Below, one piece after another: positions 51,368 to 61,100 of a DNA stretch of 64,000 bases. The DNA is from Bog-950 sp044228435. Lineage in GTDB: Bacteria > Bacteroidota > Bacteroidia > Chitinophagales > LD1. The stretch's first letter is position 1, and the number at the start of each line of letters is the position of its first letter. The stretch covers positions 62,001-126,000 of the forward strand of contig JBGAUW010000015.1 in assembly GCA_044228435.1 (NCBI GenBank), written 5' to 3'. The notes beneath the pieces were generated by a model. That model did no database searches. It was not told the DNA's origin and was given only the letters and a program-made list of their open reading frames with translations. A program made the position numbers and the translations under genes.

Positions 51368-52105
51368 CTAATACAAGCTGCTCTTCATTAATCCCCACTT
51401 GTTAAGGCGGTGGGTTAGCGATACCTGCAAACAGCCTAAGCCGTAAGTAACGCTGCGGCTAAAGTTGATAGAACTGGCCTCTTCGAAATATTTGGTAGGG
51501 CAGGTAACCTCGGCAACCTCAAAACCCGCATAAAATATCTGACTAACCATTTGGTTATCGAACACAAAATCGTCGCTGTTGTTCATAAACTTAATGCTGG
51601 TAAGCACCTGCTTGTTGAACGCACGGTAACCTGTATGGTATTCGCTTAGCTTTTCGCCAATAAGTATGTTTTGGGTAAGGGTAAGCATGCGGTTAAAAAT
51701 ATACTTATACAAAGGCATTCCGCCTTTAAGAGCGCCGCCGCCTAATATACGCGAGCCAAACACAACGGGGTAAACCTCGTTACCTATTATGCTTATCATG
51801 GCCAGCAAAAGCTTAGGGGTATACTGGTAATCGGGGTGCAGCATTATCACAATATCGGCACCTATTTCGAGCGCTTTGGTGTAACAGGTTTTTTGGTTGC
51901 CGCCGTAGCCTTTATTTTTTTCGTGCTTAATTACGTGGTGTATACCCAGGGCCTTCGCCTTGCCGTACGTATCATCTTTACTGGCATCGTCTACCAGTAT
52001 AAGTTCATCCACCACATCCATGGGCACTTCGCGTAATGTTTGCTCCAGTGTTTTTTCGGCATTATATGCCGGCATTACTACCACTACCTTTTTACCGTTG
52101 TACAT
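51368..52105 (-). CDS. Family 2 glycosyltransferase (DPM1-like)
   Basis: 245 residues, soluble GT-A fold. KVVVVMPAYNAEKTLEQTLR at the start, LILVDDASKDDTYGKAKALG (near 35-55), NKGYGGNQKTCYTKALEIGA (near 63-82), then IVIMLHPDYQYTPKLL, where a DxD-like motif would be expected, and SRILGGGALKGGMPLYKYIF. The KNKGYGGN region and the absence of TM segments fit the dolichol/undecaprenyl-phosphate sugar transferase group. It is probably cytoplasmic, making a lipid-linked sugar. Two other glycosyltransferase genes lie divergently downstream. Confidence 0.9.
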   Translation of the reverse strand: MYNGKKVVVVMPAYNAEKTLEQTLREVPMDVVDELILVDDASKDDTYGKAKALGIHHVIKHEKNKGYGGNQKTCYTKALEIGADIVIMLHPDYQYTPKLLLAMISIIGNEVYPVVFGSRILGGGALKGGMPLYKYIFNRMLTLTQNILIGEKLSEYHTGYRAFNKQVLTSIKFMNNSDDFVFDNQMVSQIFYAGFEVAEVTCPTKYFEEASSINFSRSVTYGLGCLQVSLTHRLNKWGLMKSSLY

Positions 52106-52204
52106 GCTTTGGGTTTGTGTTTTCTGTTGATTTGGGTCGTCTGCTTTCTAAATCTCGTCCGTCTACCTTCTATTTTCTACATTCGCGCGCAAATCTAACA
52201 GAGC

Positions 52205-53398
52205 TTGAACATTCTGCAAATCACTAAAAAATTTCCGTATCCGGTAATTGATGGAGAAGTAATTGCCATTAATAACCTTACTAAGGGGTTTGCAGACCTT
52301 GGCCACCGGGTAACTGTTTTAGCCCTAAATACCCAAAAACACTACTTTGATAGTGCAAAATTACCCCCTAATATTAAAGCGCAGGCCAAATACCTGGCCG
52401 TTGATATAAATACCGAAGTAAGAGCAGGGGCAGCCTTTTTTAACCTGTTTACCACCCAAAGTTACAATATAGAACGCTTTTGGTCGGCGGCCTTTGAGCA
52501 AAAAATAGCCGAAACCCTGGCCAGCCAAAACTTCGACCTGATAGTGCTGGAGACCATTTATTCCATGCGCTATATTGATGTTATTCGCAAGCACACGAAA
52601 GCAAAGGTGGCCCTGCGTACACATAATGTAGAGTATCTGATATGGGAGCGGCTGTATAACGAAGAAAAGAAACCCTTAAAAAAACTTTACTTAAAGCTGC
52701 TGGCCAGCCGCCTTAAGCGCTTTGAACTGGAGCACCTGAACAAAGCAGACTTACTACTACCCGTAAGCGAAGCCGATATGGCTATGTTTAAACAGCATGG
52801 CTGCACTATACCCTACCATATTGCCCCTATTGGCTACGATTTAAGCCAACTGCAAACACCTGCGCAGCAAAGCGAAAATGCGGTTGCCTTTATTGGCAGC
52901 CTGGATTGGATGCCTAACCGGGAGGGGGTAGATTGGTTTATGGATAAGGTATGGCCCAAAGTAACTGCCCAAAAGCCGGACGCGAAGTTTTACCTGGCAG
53001 GGCGCAACTTTCCGGCAGAAGTTAAGAACATGCAGGTGCCGGGTTTGGTAGTGGTGGGCGAGGTAGAAGATGCCCGCCAATTTGTAAGCAGTAAAGCTAT
53101 AAGCATAGTGCCCCTTTTTGCAGGCAGCGGTATGCGGGTAAAAATTATTGAGGCCATGGCCCTTGGCCGGGCTATTATAAGCACTACGGTGGGGGCCGAG
53201 GGCATTAATTATACCAACGGTGCCGATATTATTATTGCCAACGATGCCGATACCTTTGCTGCGGCAGTGCTAAAGGCGCTTAATAACGAAACCCTGCGGC
53301 AAAGCCTGGGGCAGCAGGCGCAAATACTTGTAAACACCCAATACAACAACCATAACATTTGTATGGCTATAATTGCCTTTTGTAAACCCTATTTGTGA
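52205..53398 (+). CDS. Family 4 glycosyltransferase (TTG start)
   Basis: 397 residues, GT-B fold. The start is TTG at 52205; an in-frame TAA lies just nine bases upstream, so no ATG can serve. N-terminal ILQITKKFPYPVIDGEVIAI; C-terminal nucleotide-sugar domain with VAFIGSLDWMPNREGVDWF (near 229-247) and VPLFAGSGMRVKIIEAMALG (near 300-320), typical of GT4. It resembles enzymes of O-antigen or capsule synthesis. It overlaps the next glycosyltransferase gene by 4 bases (GTGA). Confidence 0.9.
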   Translation: MNILQITKKFPYPVIDGEVIAINNLTKGFADLGHRVTVLALNTQKHYFDSAKLPPNIKAQAKYLAVDINTEVRAGAAFFNLFTTQSYNIERFWSAAFEQKIAETLASQNFDLIVLETIYSMRYIDVIRKHTKAKVALRTHNVEYLIWERLYNEEKKPLKKLYLKLLASRLKRFELEHLNKADLLLPVSEADMAMFKQHGCTIPYHIAPIGYDLSQLQTPAQQSENAVAFIGSLDWMPNREGVDWFMDKVWPKVTAQKPDAKFYLAGRNFPAEVKNMQVPGLVVVGEVEDARQFVSSKAISIVPLFAGSGMRVKIIEAMALGRAIISTTVGAEGINYTNGADIIIANDADTFAAAVLKALNNETLRQSLGQQAQILVNTQYNNHNICMAIIAFCKPYL

Positions 53399-54594
53399 TA
53401 ACCCTCGCCCTGGTAATTTTTTGGCTTTCGGTAGCGCTTATGTTCCATTCATACGTGCTGTTTCCTTTATTACTAAAGCTGTTTGCAATAGGTAAAAAAC
53501 CGAATGAAGTAGTTTACGACCGGAACCTGCACGAGTTGCCCGGGGTGTATGTTATAATGTCGGTGTTTAATGAGGAGAGGGTGATTAAAGAGAAACTGGA
53601 GAGTATTTATAATACCGATTACCCGCTGGATAAACTGCACGTTTTTATAGGGTCCGATAACTCTGCCGATGCCACCAATAGTATTATACAGGGCTATAAG
53701 CAAACCGGTGCGCAACTGCACTTTGTGCCTTATACCCAACGGCAGGGCAAACCCAATGTAGTTAACGCGCTGGTGGCCTCAATTCAACAACAGCAACCTG
53801 ATTTAGAGCATGCTATTTTTATATTGACCGATGCCAATGTGGTATTTACCCCTACTACCATTTTCGAAACGGTAAAGCACTTTAGGAACGAAAACATAGG
53901 GTTGGTGGCTGCCAATATTTTAAATAAAGAGGTCGTTAAGGACGGGATTTCGGTGCAGGAGAAAAGCTACATACAGCGCGAAACCAACATTAAATACCTG
54001 GAGGGGCTAAACTGGGGCACTATGATGGGCGCCTTTGGTGCCTGTTATGCCATGCGCGCCAACCTTTGGAAAGCTATACCCGCCAATTTTATAGTAGATG
54101 ATTTTTACCTGACTATGAACGTGCTTAAAAAAGGGAAACAGGCTATTACCGAGTTAAATGCACTGTGCTACGAAGATGTTTCGAACGAGGTGGCCGTAGA
54201 GTTTGGCCGCAAAACCCGTATACAGGCCGGCAATTTTCAAAACCTGGCTACCTATTGGCCAATGCTTTTAGGGTTCAATGCCACGGCCTTTAGCTTTCTA
54301 TCGCACAAAGTTATACGCTGGCTGGGGCCTTTGTTTATCGTTTTGTCATACATAGCCAATATTTGTCTGCTACCGCTCGGACAGTTTTACGTGTTTACCT
54401 TTGTGGTGCAAAACTTGTTATTGGTTTCGCCTGTTATAGATACCGTGTTGAAAAGAATGGGGCTGCATTTGATATTATTGCGCTTTGCATCGTATTTCTA
54501 TACCATGAATTTTGCCCTGGCACTTGGTTTTGTAAACTACCTGCGCGGTGTAAAAACAAATACCTGGAACCCGACAAAAAGGCGACTGGAATAA
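53395..54594 (+). CDS. Membrane family 2 glycosyltransferase (GTG start)
   Basis: 399 residues. The start is GTG at 53395, overlapping the TGA of the previous gene (GTGA), a coupled pair. One N-terminal TM segment (LALVIFWLSVALMFHSYVLF), then a GT-A catalytic domain (about 45-270): VIMSVFNEERVIKEKLESI, VFIGSDNSADAT, FILTDANVVFTPTTIF with a DxN/DxD site, and TRIQAGNFQNLATYW near the acceptor QxxRW-like position. Three C-terminal TM segments follow. It probably polymerises or extends a polysaccharide at the inner membrane. Confidence 0.9.
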   Translation: MITLALVIFWLSVALMFHSYVLFPLLLKLFAIGKKPNEVVYDRNLHELPGVYVIMSVFNEERVIKEKLESIYNTDYPLDKLHVFIGSDNSADATNSIIQGYKQTGAQLHFVPYTQRQGKPNVVNALVASIQQQQPDLEHAIFILTDANVVFTPTTIFETVKHFRNENIGLVAANILNKEVVKDGISVQEKSYIQRETNIKYLEGLNWGTMMGAFGACYAMRANLWKAIPANFIVDDFYLTMNVLKKGKQAITELNALCYEDVSNEVAVEFGRKTRIQAGNFQNLATYWPMLLGFNATAFSFLSHKVIRWLGPLFIVLSYIANICLLPLGQFYVFTFVVQNLLLVSPVIDTVLKRMGLHLILLRFASYFYTMNFALALGFVNYLRGVKTNTWNPTKRRLE

Positions 54595-54682
54595 TGGAGG
54601 ATTGGAAGGATGGATGAATGAAATTGGAAATGCATTGGATTTGGATTTTATCTTATTACTAACTACTATTTATTAAATACCC

Positions 54683-55906
54683 ATGGCAACTAAACTAAAT
54701 ACAATACCCGAGGCAATAAGCGATATAAAAAAAGGCAAAGTGATTATAGTGGTAGATGATGAAGACCGCGAAAACGAAGGCGACTTTGTAGCTGCGGCCC
54801 AAACTATCACCCCTCAAATTGTGAACTTTATGGCTACCCACGGCCGCGGGCTTATTTGTATGCCTATGAGCGAGGAACTATGCGACCGGTTAGATTTACC
54901 TATGATGGTAAGCAAAAACAGCGCGCAGCACGAAACAGCCTTTACCGTATCGGTAGATTTACTGGGCCACGGCTGCACTACCGGTATTTCGGCTCACGAC
55001 AGGGCCAAAACCATACAGTTTTTGGTAAATAAAGAAGCCCGCCCGGCTGATTTTGCCCGACCCGGCCACATATTCCCTTTACGCGCTAAAGCAGGTGGGG
55101 TATTGCGCCGTGCAGGCCATACCGAGGCCACAGTTGATTTAGCCCGCATGGCCGGCTTTCAGGAGGCCGGTGTGCTGGTAGAAGTTATGAATGCGGATGG
55201 CAGTATGTCGCGCCTGCCCGACCTGCTTAAAATAGCTAAGAAGCATAAGCTCAAAATCATCTCTATAAAAGATTTGATACAGTACCGCATGAAACACGAC
55301 CGCCTGGTTAAGCGCGAAGTGGAGGTAAACCTGCCAAGCAAGTTTGGCAACTTTAAAGTGCGTGCATACTCGCAGATAGGTACTAACGAACCGCACCTGG
55401 CTATTATAAAAGGGGCATGGAAGAAAGATGAGCCGGTGCTGGTGCGTGTGCACTCATCGTGCCTTACCGGCGATATTATGGGTAGCCTGCGCTGCGATTG
55501 CGGCGACCAGCTTTCGGCGGCCATGCAGGCCATAGAAAAAGCCGGCAAGGGTGTAGTGCTGTATATGCAGCAGGAGGGAAGAGGCATTGGCTTATTGAAT
55601 AAGCTGCGCACTTACCAATTGCAGGAGCAAGGCATGGATACTTACGAGGCGAACTTACACCTGGGCTTGCCTATGGATGCCCGCGACTACGGCGTAGGTG
55701 CACAAATACTAAACGACCTCGGCATTAGCAAAATGAAGCTGATGAGCAACAACCCTAAAAAGCGGGTAGGCTTAGTAGGTTATGGCCTGGAGATAGTAGA
55801 GAATGTATCGCTGGAAATAGAAAGCAACAAGCACAACCAAAAATACCTGGAGACCAAACGCGATAAAGGCGGCCACACTATTTTAAAGAAGAAAAAGAAA
55901 AAGTAA
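54683..55906 (+). CDS. ribBA: Bifunctional riboflavin enzyme RibBA
   Basis: 407 residues. The N-terminal half (about 1-205) is 3,4-dihydroxy-2-butanone-4-phosphate synthase with VVDDEDRENEGDFV, THGRGLICMPM and GHTEATVDLARMAG. The C-terminal half is GTP cyclohydrolase II with VHSSCLTGDIMGSLRCDCGD, whose three Cys bind zinc, then YMQQEGRGIGLLNKLRTYQL. Together the two halves feed ribulose-5-phosphate and GTP into riboflavin. The lysine-rich tail (KKKKKK) is unusual but short. No FMN riboswitch was seen in the 88 bases upstream. Confidence 0.97.
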   Translation: MATKLNTIPEAISDIKKGKVIIVVDDEDRENEGDFVAAAQTITPQIVNFMATHGRGLICMPMSEELCDRLDLPMMVSKNSAQHETAFTVSVDLLGHGCTTGISAHDRAKTIQFLVNKEARPADFARPGHIFPLRAKAGGVLRRAGHTEATVDLARMAGFQEAGVLVEVMNADGSMSRLPDLLKIAKKHKLKIISIKDLIQYRMKHDRLVKREVEVNLPSKFGNFKVRAYSQIGTNEPHLAIIKGAWKKDEPVLVRVHSSCLTGDIMGSLRCDCGDQLSAAMQAIEKAGKGVVLYMQQEGRGIGLLNKLRTYQLQEQGMDTYEANLHLGLPMDARDYGVGAQILNDLGISKMKLMSNNPKKRVGLVGYGLEIVENVSLEIESNKHNQKYLETKRDKGGHTILKKKKKK

Positions 55907-55953
55907 GTTCACCCTGCTTTATCACACGTACTTTTTAAAACCCCACGGCACCC

Positions 55954-56763
55954 ATGCAAAACTTTAAAAACAAAAAAGTAATTATTACCGGTGCCGGTTC
56001 GGGCATGGGCAGGCACCTGGCATACCAGTTGGCAGAGCAGGGAGCCGAGGTTTTTATTACCGATGTAGTGGAACAAACGCTGGCCGAAACTGCTGCCGAA
56101 ATACTAGCTAAAGGCGGTAAATGCAAAACCTATTTGGTTGATTGCGGTGATGAACAGGCCATTTACGACTTTAAAGATAAATACCTGGCAGCCGAGCAGT
56201 TTGTAGATGTGCTGATTAACAATGCCGGTATGGCCCTTGGCGAAATTACATTGGTAGATGTAAAGTCCGATCACCTAAAGCGCATTATAGATGTAAACAT
56301 GTGGGGCGTTATCCATTTTACAAAAGCATTTTTACCAAACCTGCTGACGCGCCCCGAGGCTAATTTGGTAAACACCAGCAGCGTGTTTGGTATAGTTGGG
56401 GTGCATACACAGGTGCCTTATTGCACTACTAAATTTGCGGTGCGTGGTTTTACCGAGGCTTTGCGAATGGAGCTGGCTGATACTAATTTAACGGTTAGCT
56501 GCGTACACCCCGGCGGTATTAAAACCAACATTGCCCGCAATGGTATCCACTATGGTAATGCCGATAAGAGCGTAGAAAGATTAGATAGGGCCTCGCGCAC
56601 TACCGCTCCCGAAGCCGCCGCCATTATTATTAATGGCATAAAAAAGAATAAAGAGAAAATACTGATAGGCGCCGATGCCTGGTTTATTGATAGAGTAGCC
56701 CGCTGGTTTCCGGTTGGGTATACCCGGTTCTTTCTGTGGCTGGAAAGGAAGAAGCTTGTTTAG
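55954..56763 (+). CDS. Short-chain dehydrogenase/reductase
   Basis: 269 residues, classical SDR. The cofactor site is TGAGSGMGRHLAYQ (TGxxxGxG, near 13-26), NNAGMA is near 90, and the active site is NTSSVFG with YCTTKFA (YxxxK, near 158). The D after the second strand (FITDVVEQTLAET) suggests NAD(H) preference. The substrate is unknown; the C-terminal half (ADAWFIDRVARWFPVGY) may contact the membrane, as in SDRs of lipid metabolism. It lies 47 bases after RibBA, possibly in one transcript. Confidence 0.92.
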   Translation: MQNFKNKKVIITGAGSGMGRHLAYQLAEQGAEVFITDVVEQTLAETAAEILAKGGKCKTYLVDCGDEQAIYDFKDKYLAAEQFVDVLINNAGMALGEITLVDVKSDHLKRIIDVNMWGVIHFTKAFLPNLLTRPEANLVNTSSVFGIVGVHTQVPYCTTKFAVRGFTEALRMELADTNLTVSCVHPGGIKTNIARNGIHYGNADKSVERLDRASRTTAPEAAAIIINGIKKNKEKILIGADAWFIDRVARWFPVGYTRFFLWLERKKLV

Positions 56764-56776
56764 TAAATAACCCTTA

Positions 56777-57295
56777 TTAAAGGTCTTTACTTTCGACAGA
56801 TTTAACCGCAGGTCCATTTGATGGACTGCTTTTTAGAGGAGCGGATTTAGTAGAGTCTTCAGCTAAATACCAGGTGGTGGTTCTGCCTAAAAACGACATA
56901 CCTAAAATATAGCCACGAAGCTCGAGTTTTTTACCATTCTCCCTTAAGGTCATTTTGCAGTTGTAATAATTGCCGTGGCTTGGGTCGTATATTTTGCCGT
57001 TTATAATTTCAGTTTCCGATTTTTTTACCAGCCCGTTTATAATTTGCAGGCCCAGCCAGGGGGCGTTGCGTTTAGTGTGGTCCGGGTTCTTTTTATCAAT
57101 AAGCGGTTTGCCATTAACTATGCCATCGCGCAGCCATACTATTTTACCCTGGTAAACTCCATTAGCCGCTAAATAAATCTGCACTTTGCTGCCACCCTCT
57201 TCGGTATACCAAACTTTACAAAATTTATCCTGTGCTTGTGCGGTGCTAATTAAAAACAGGAAGCTGAGTGCCGGGAGAAGAGTTTTTTGAAACAT
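56777..57295 (-). CDS. DUF2147 secreted protein
   Basis: 172 residues. Signal peptide at 1-21 (MFQKTLLPALSFLFLISTAQ). The mature part has the DUF2147 pattern: FCKVWYTEEGGSKVQIYLAA, NGVYQGKIVWL, NPDHTKRNAPWLGLQIING and GKIYDPSHGNYYNCKMTLRE, then LGRTTTWYL near the end. Beta-barrel-like, probably periplasmic. The family function is unknown. It is a single gene convergent with the SDR gene, 13 bases apart. Confidence 0.9.
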   Translation of the reverse strand: MFQKTLLPALSFLFLISTAQAQDKFCKVWYTEEGGSKVQIYLAANGVYQGKIVWLRDGIVNGKPLIDKKNPDHTKRNAPWLGLQIINGLVKKSETEIINGKIYDPSHGNYYNCKMTLRENGKKLELRGYILGMSFLGRTTTWYLAEDSTKSAPLKSSPSNGPAVKSVESKDL

Positions 57296-57463
57296 GAAGT
57301 GTAAACGCGTTTTTGATTTTATATTTTACCATGCCCCGGTTAAAGTCTTTAGCACATTGGCAAAGAAAGCATTTTGAACGGGGCTTGCTAAAAGTATTTA
57401 CGACGTATTTGTTAATACGGATCTGCCCTTATTCAATTTGCCGCCGCTACAGCATGCCGGCAT

Positions 57464-57964
57464 TTAGTATAAATCGAACACCCGGGTATAATCACGGTCA
57501 TTCGTGCTGTGGCAGCCCGTGCAGGCCTTTCCCTTATCGTTTACACTTACTACCAGTTTGCCATCGGCTTTATATTCGCTCCAAAGCCAGCCGTTTGCGG
57601 CCAGCGAGTTAGAGGCGGTCTTTTCCATAATGGCAATAAGTTTTAATGCGCCGTTAGTGTTGTCGTAAAGTTCTTTTACCACTAGCGAGCCTTCGGGAAA
57701 AACGCTGCCTGCCGGTAAACGGCCGCTGTCGGTAAGGGCCGTATAGGCAATTTGATTAAAACGCACTCTAAAGTAAGGCTCGCCATGTCCCGATGCACTG
57801 GATGAGGGTAAATAAGTGTTGCTATTTTGGTAATAGGTAAACCCGGTGGTGCTTACTGCCTTATTGTATTGCACCTCATCTTCGGGCGTTGGTTTTTTGC
57901 AGTTACTTAATGTAAGCGATAGCACACTTATGGCAAATGCCGAGAGGAGTATTTGGTTTTTCAT
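57464..57964 (-). CDS. Cytochrome P460-like lipoprotein (CxxCH)
   Basis: 166 residues from the ATG at 57964 (MKNQILLSAFAISVLSLTLS). The Cys in LSNCKK is a probable lipid anchor. A longer start at 58003 adds a basic stretch before the signal peptide and is rejected. The domain has EPYFRVRFNQIAYTALTDSG, GSLVVKELYDNTNGALKLIA and WLWSEYKADGKL, ending in C148-TG-C151-H152 (GKACTGCHSTNDRDYTRVF), the heme site and tail of cytochrome P460 proteins. It is probably periplasmic. Activity, for example NO or hydroxylamine chemistry, is not assured. Confidence 0.85.
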   Translation of the reverse strand: MKNQILLSAFAISVLSLTLSNCKKPTPEDEVQYNKAVSTTGFTYYQNSNTYLPSSSASGHGEPYFRVRFNQIAYTALTDSGRLPAGSVFPEGSLVVKELYDNTNGALKLIAIMEKTASNSLAANGWLWSEYKADGKLVVSVNDKGKACTGCHSTNDRDYTRVFDLY

Positions 57965-58130
57965 ACACTTTGGTCGCCACCGGTAATATAACCTTACAAA
58001 CAATTTTCAGCTCACCGGTAAGCGTCAAGTATTTAGTACATTTTTTTTACTTCAAAAATTCTGCCTAAAAATTCTTTCTATAAAAAAATACTGCATACAT
58101 TGTTTCCAACACTAACGAATTACCCATTCT

Positions 58131-61100
58131 ATGAAAACTATAAAACCCATCCTGCTGGCTGTGCTGTGCATGCTGTTTACCGCCACCTATGCCACCCAAA
58201 ACCCGCTCACTAAGTATTATGTTCAAAATGCCGGACAGGTAAAAGATGAGGCTGGTAAAGCTGTGCCGGGCGCTTTATTTTATAACACAGCAGGGCAAAC
58301 GCAGCTTTTTATTACCCGAACAGGTTATGCGGTAGTGTATAAGCAAAAAAGCGGCAATGCTATGCTTTATAACACTATAGAGGTAAAACTGGAGGGCGCT
58401 GCTATTAGTAAAGAGCAGATTGTATTTACCGAGGCACAAGCACCTGTGATAAATGCATACTACGGCAGCGAAGTGAACGAAAACATAAAAACAGCGCGCA
58501 CCTTTATTATACGTAATATTTACCAGGGTGTAGACTGGCTTTGGAGCTTTGATGCCAAGGGCAACCCCAAGCATGAATTTATGGTTAACGTAGGGGCCGA
58601 TGCTTCTAAAATTAAGTATACTATAAAGGGAGCTGCTGTTAGTGCACATGAGAATACCATAGAATACCGCGCCGATAATTTTAGGTTAATGGAAGGGCCG
58701 GTGGTATACGACTACTTAAATAAAGACGTAACCGGTGGAATAAATTTAAAGGGCAATCAGCTATCATTTAATATTCCGGCCTCTATGGCCGGAGGCGGTT
58801 TTACTATCGACCCCGCACTGGAAACTATTTGGGGGCTTAACGACACATCTATTCACACAGTGTTTCGCAGTATAGACGTTACTAAAACATTCGAAACTAT
58901 TACCGTGGGTGCTACCGACCAGTATTTACCAGTGTTTCCGCAGGTTTCCGGCTCGTATACAGCTGCCATTCCTGCCACTCAGGATGTGATGATAATGAAA
59001 ACCGATAGCAACCAGGATTTGATATGGGCTACCTACTTAGGCGGCGTTAATAACGATGGTGCCAATGCCGTGGCAGCCTGTCCTGCCGGTATCTTTATTA
59101 CCGGCTATTCGCAATCGTGGAATTTTCCGCAGGCAGTATCGGGTAACTATAACCGCCCCGTGGATTTAATTGGGCAGGATGCGTTTATCGCTAAGTTTGA
59201 TAACGAGGGTAAGTGGAAATGGACCACAGGCTATGGCGGCAGCGGTAGTGATGAGGGTATTGATATAAAATACTTCAATGGCAAAATATATGTTGCCGGT
59301 TTAACCCACTCATTCGATTTTCCTTTGCTCTCCAAGAGCGGTGCTTATAATTCAACATCGTTAGCCAATAGCACAAATGCCGATGGGTTTTTGCTGGAGT
59401 TTGATACACTGGGCAACCGCAGCTGGGCTACCTGTTTTGGCCGTTTGGGTAACGATGCCATTACCTCTATTGATGTAGATAATAATGGCGTGTATACTAC
59501 TGGTTATACCAATAGCGATATTGATACCCTGCGTTTGAGTGGTGCTTACTTTCAGGCCGGCCATACCGGTGTAGATGGCTTCATTACTTTGTTCGACCCG
59601 GCCGGTGCCTTGCAATGGTCTACTTACTTTGGTGGTAACGGTAGCGATTATCCCGGTAGTATTTTAAAGCGCCCCTGCGGGTTATTTATAGCCGGTAAAA
59701 CGAATGGCAGCGGGTTGCCTGTGTTATCGCAAAACAACGGTAATTACTATCGCCCCAATTACTCGGGCGGAAGTTCCGACGGCTTTTTGGCCAGGTTAGA
59801 TGCCAACACCCTGCAAAATACCTGGTGTACTTATTACGGCACTACGAATGCCGATGTGCTAACTAAAATGACAACCGATTCGGCCTGTGCGTTGATAGTA
59901 ACCGGTTTTTCTAATGGAGCCATTACCAACGTAGGTAACCCGCTTTACTTTTTTGAACAGCCCGGTAATTACGGAGGCTACGATGCTGTAATGCTACAGT
60001 TTGGGCTAAGCCAGAATTTGGTGTGGGCCACGCATTTTGGTACCGATGCAAACGATTTTGGGCTGGATGTAAAACCCGCTATTGACGGGGCTGTTGATAT
60101 GGTGGGCGAGGGCATTTATAATTACGGCCTGTTCCGTATTGGCGGTACCTATACCACTACCCCATGTTTTAACCAGGTGCTTTGTCCGCGCGTAACCTGC
60201 AACGGTGTATCGAACCGGTTTTTATTTATTGATTCAATTTCGGGTCGACTGGGCGGTGGTGCCGGTAGTGGAGGGGGGGGCGGTGTAGGAGGAGGTGGCT
60301 GTAATAATTACCTGTTTTTTCAGGCGCTTATTCCCGAAAAAAATACCTGCCCAAATCAATGCAACGGGCGCGCGCATATTGATACGGCTAATATAGTGGG
60401 TTGTCCACCTTATACGTTGCTATGGAATAACGGCCACCGCGGCGTATCGGATAGTACCCTTTGCGAGTTTTACTGGAGCCGTGTTATTGACGGGAATCTT
60501 AAAATACGTACTATTTATAACCGGTTTAATGTATTGCGCGTTCCGCCGATACCGGCGGCCGAAACATATTGTGGTATAGTGCCGCTATGGGATTCGCTGA
60601 TACAGCCACTCGGAGGTGGTCCGCCCTATACCATCGATTATCGTGGCATTATTGGCGATACATGCCCGGGCCAGGCTTATTTTAATATAATTGATACGGC
60701 CCAGTGTATTGTTAGTTATGCGGTAGAATGGAAGCGCTACGATGAAGGGGTGACATTTGAAACGCGCAGCGTGTCCGCTTGTAGTGATCAAATAAGAATA
60801 AGGGAGCTGGCAGGGAATTGCCGCGGTGATAGTTTTGCTATTTGGCGGTTTGTGTTTATAAACGGAACCGATACGCTGCTGGTGCAGCCGGCAATTTACG
60901 ATGAATGGAGAGATTTAGCATTGCCCGATAGTAGTGCCAATTACACGGTATACCTGGATAAAGGTGCTTGCGAAACTCCCTCTCAAACGTTTTTTAAGCA
61001 GGGGGTTGTTAAGCACGATGCTTATCCTTTACTAGCCTGCCACGATAGTGTAGGCAGTATTAAAGTAGTATTACAGCCCGATGCAGCTGCCATAAATAGT

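Noticed and set aside
54595..54682. FMN riboswitch before ribBA
   Set aside because: The 88-base region is AT-rich and lacks the conserved FMN aptamer segments; too short for that fold.
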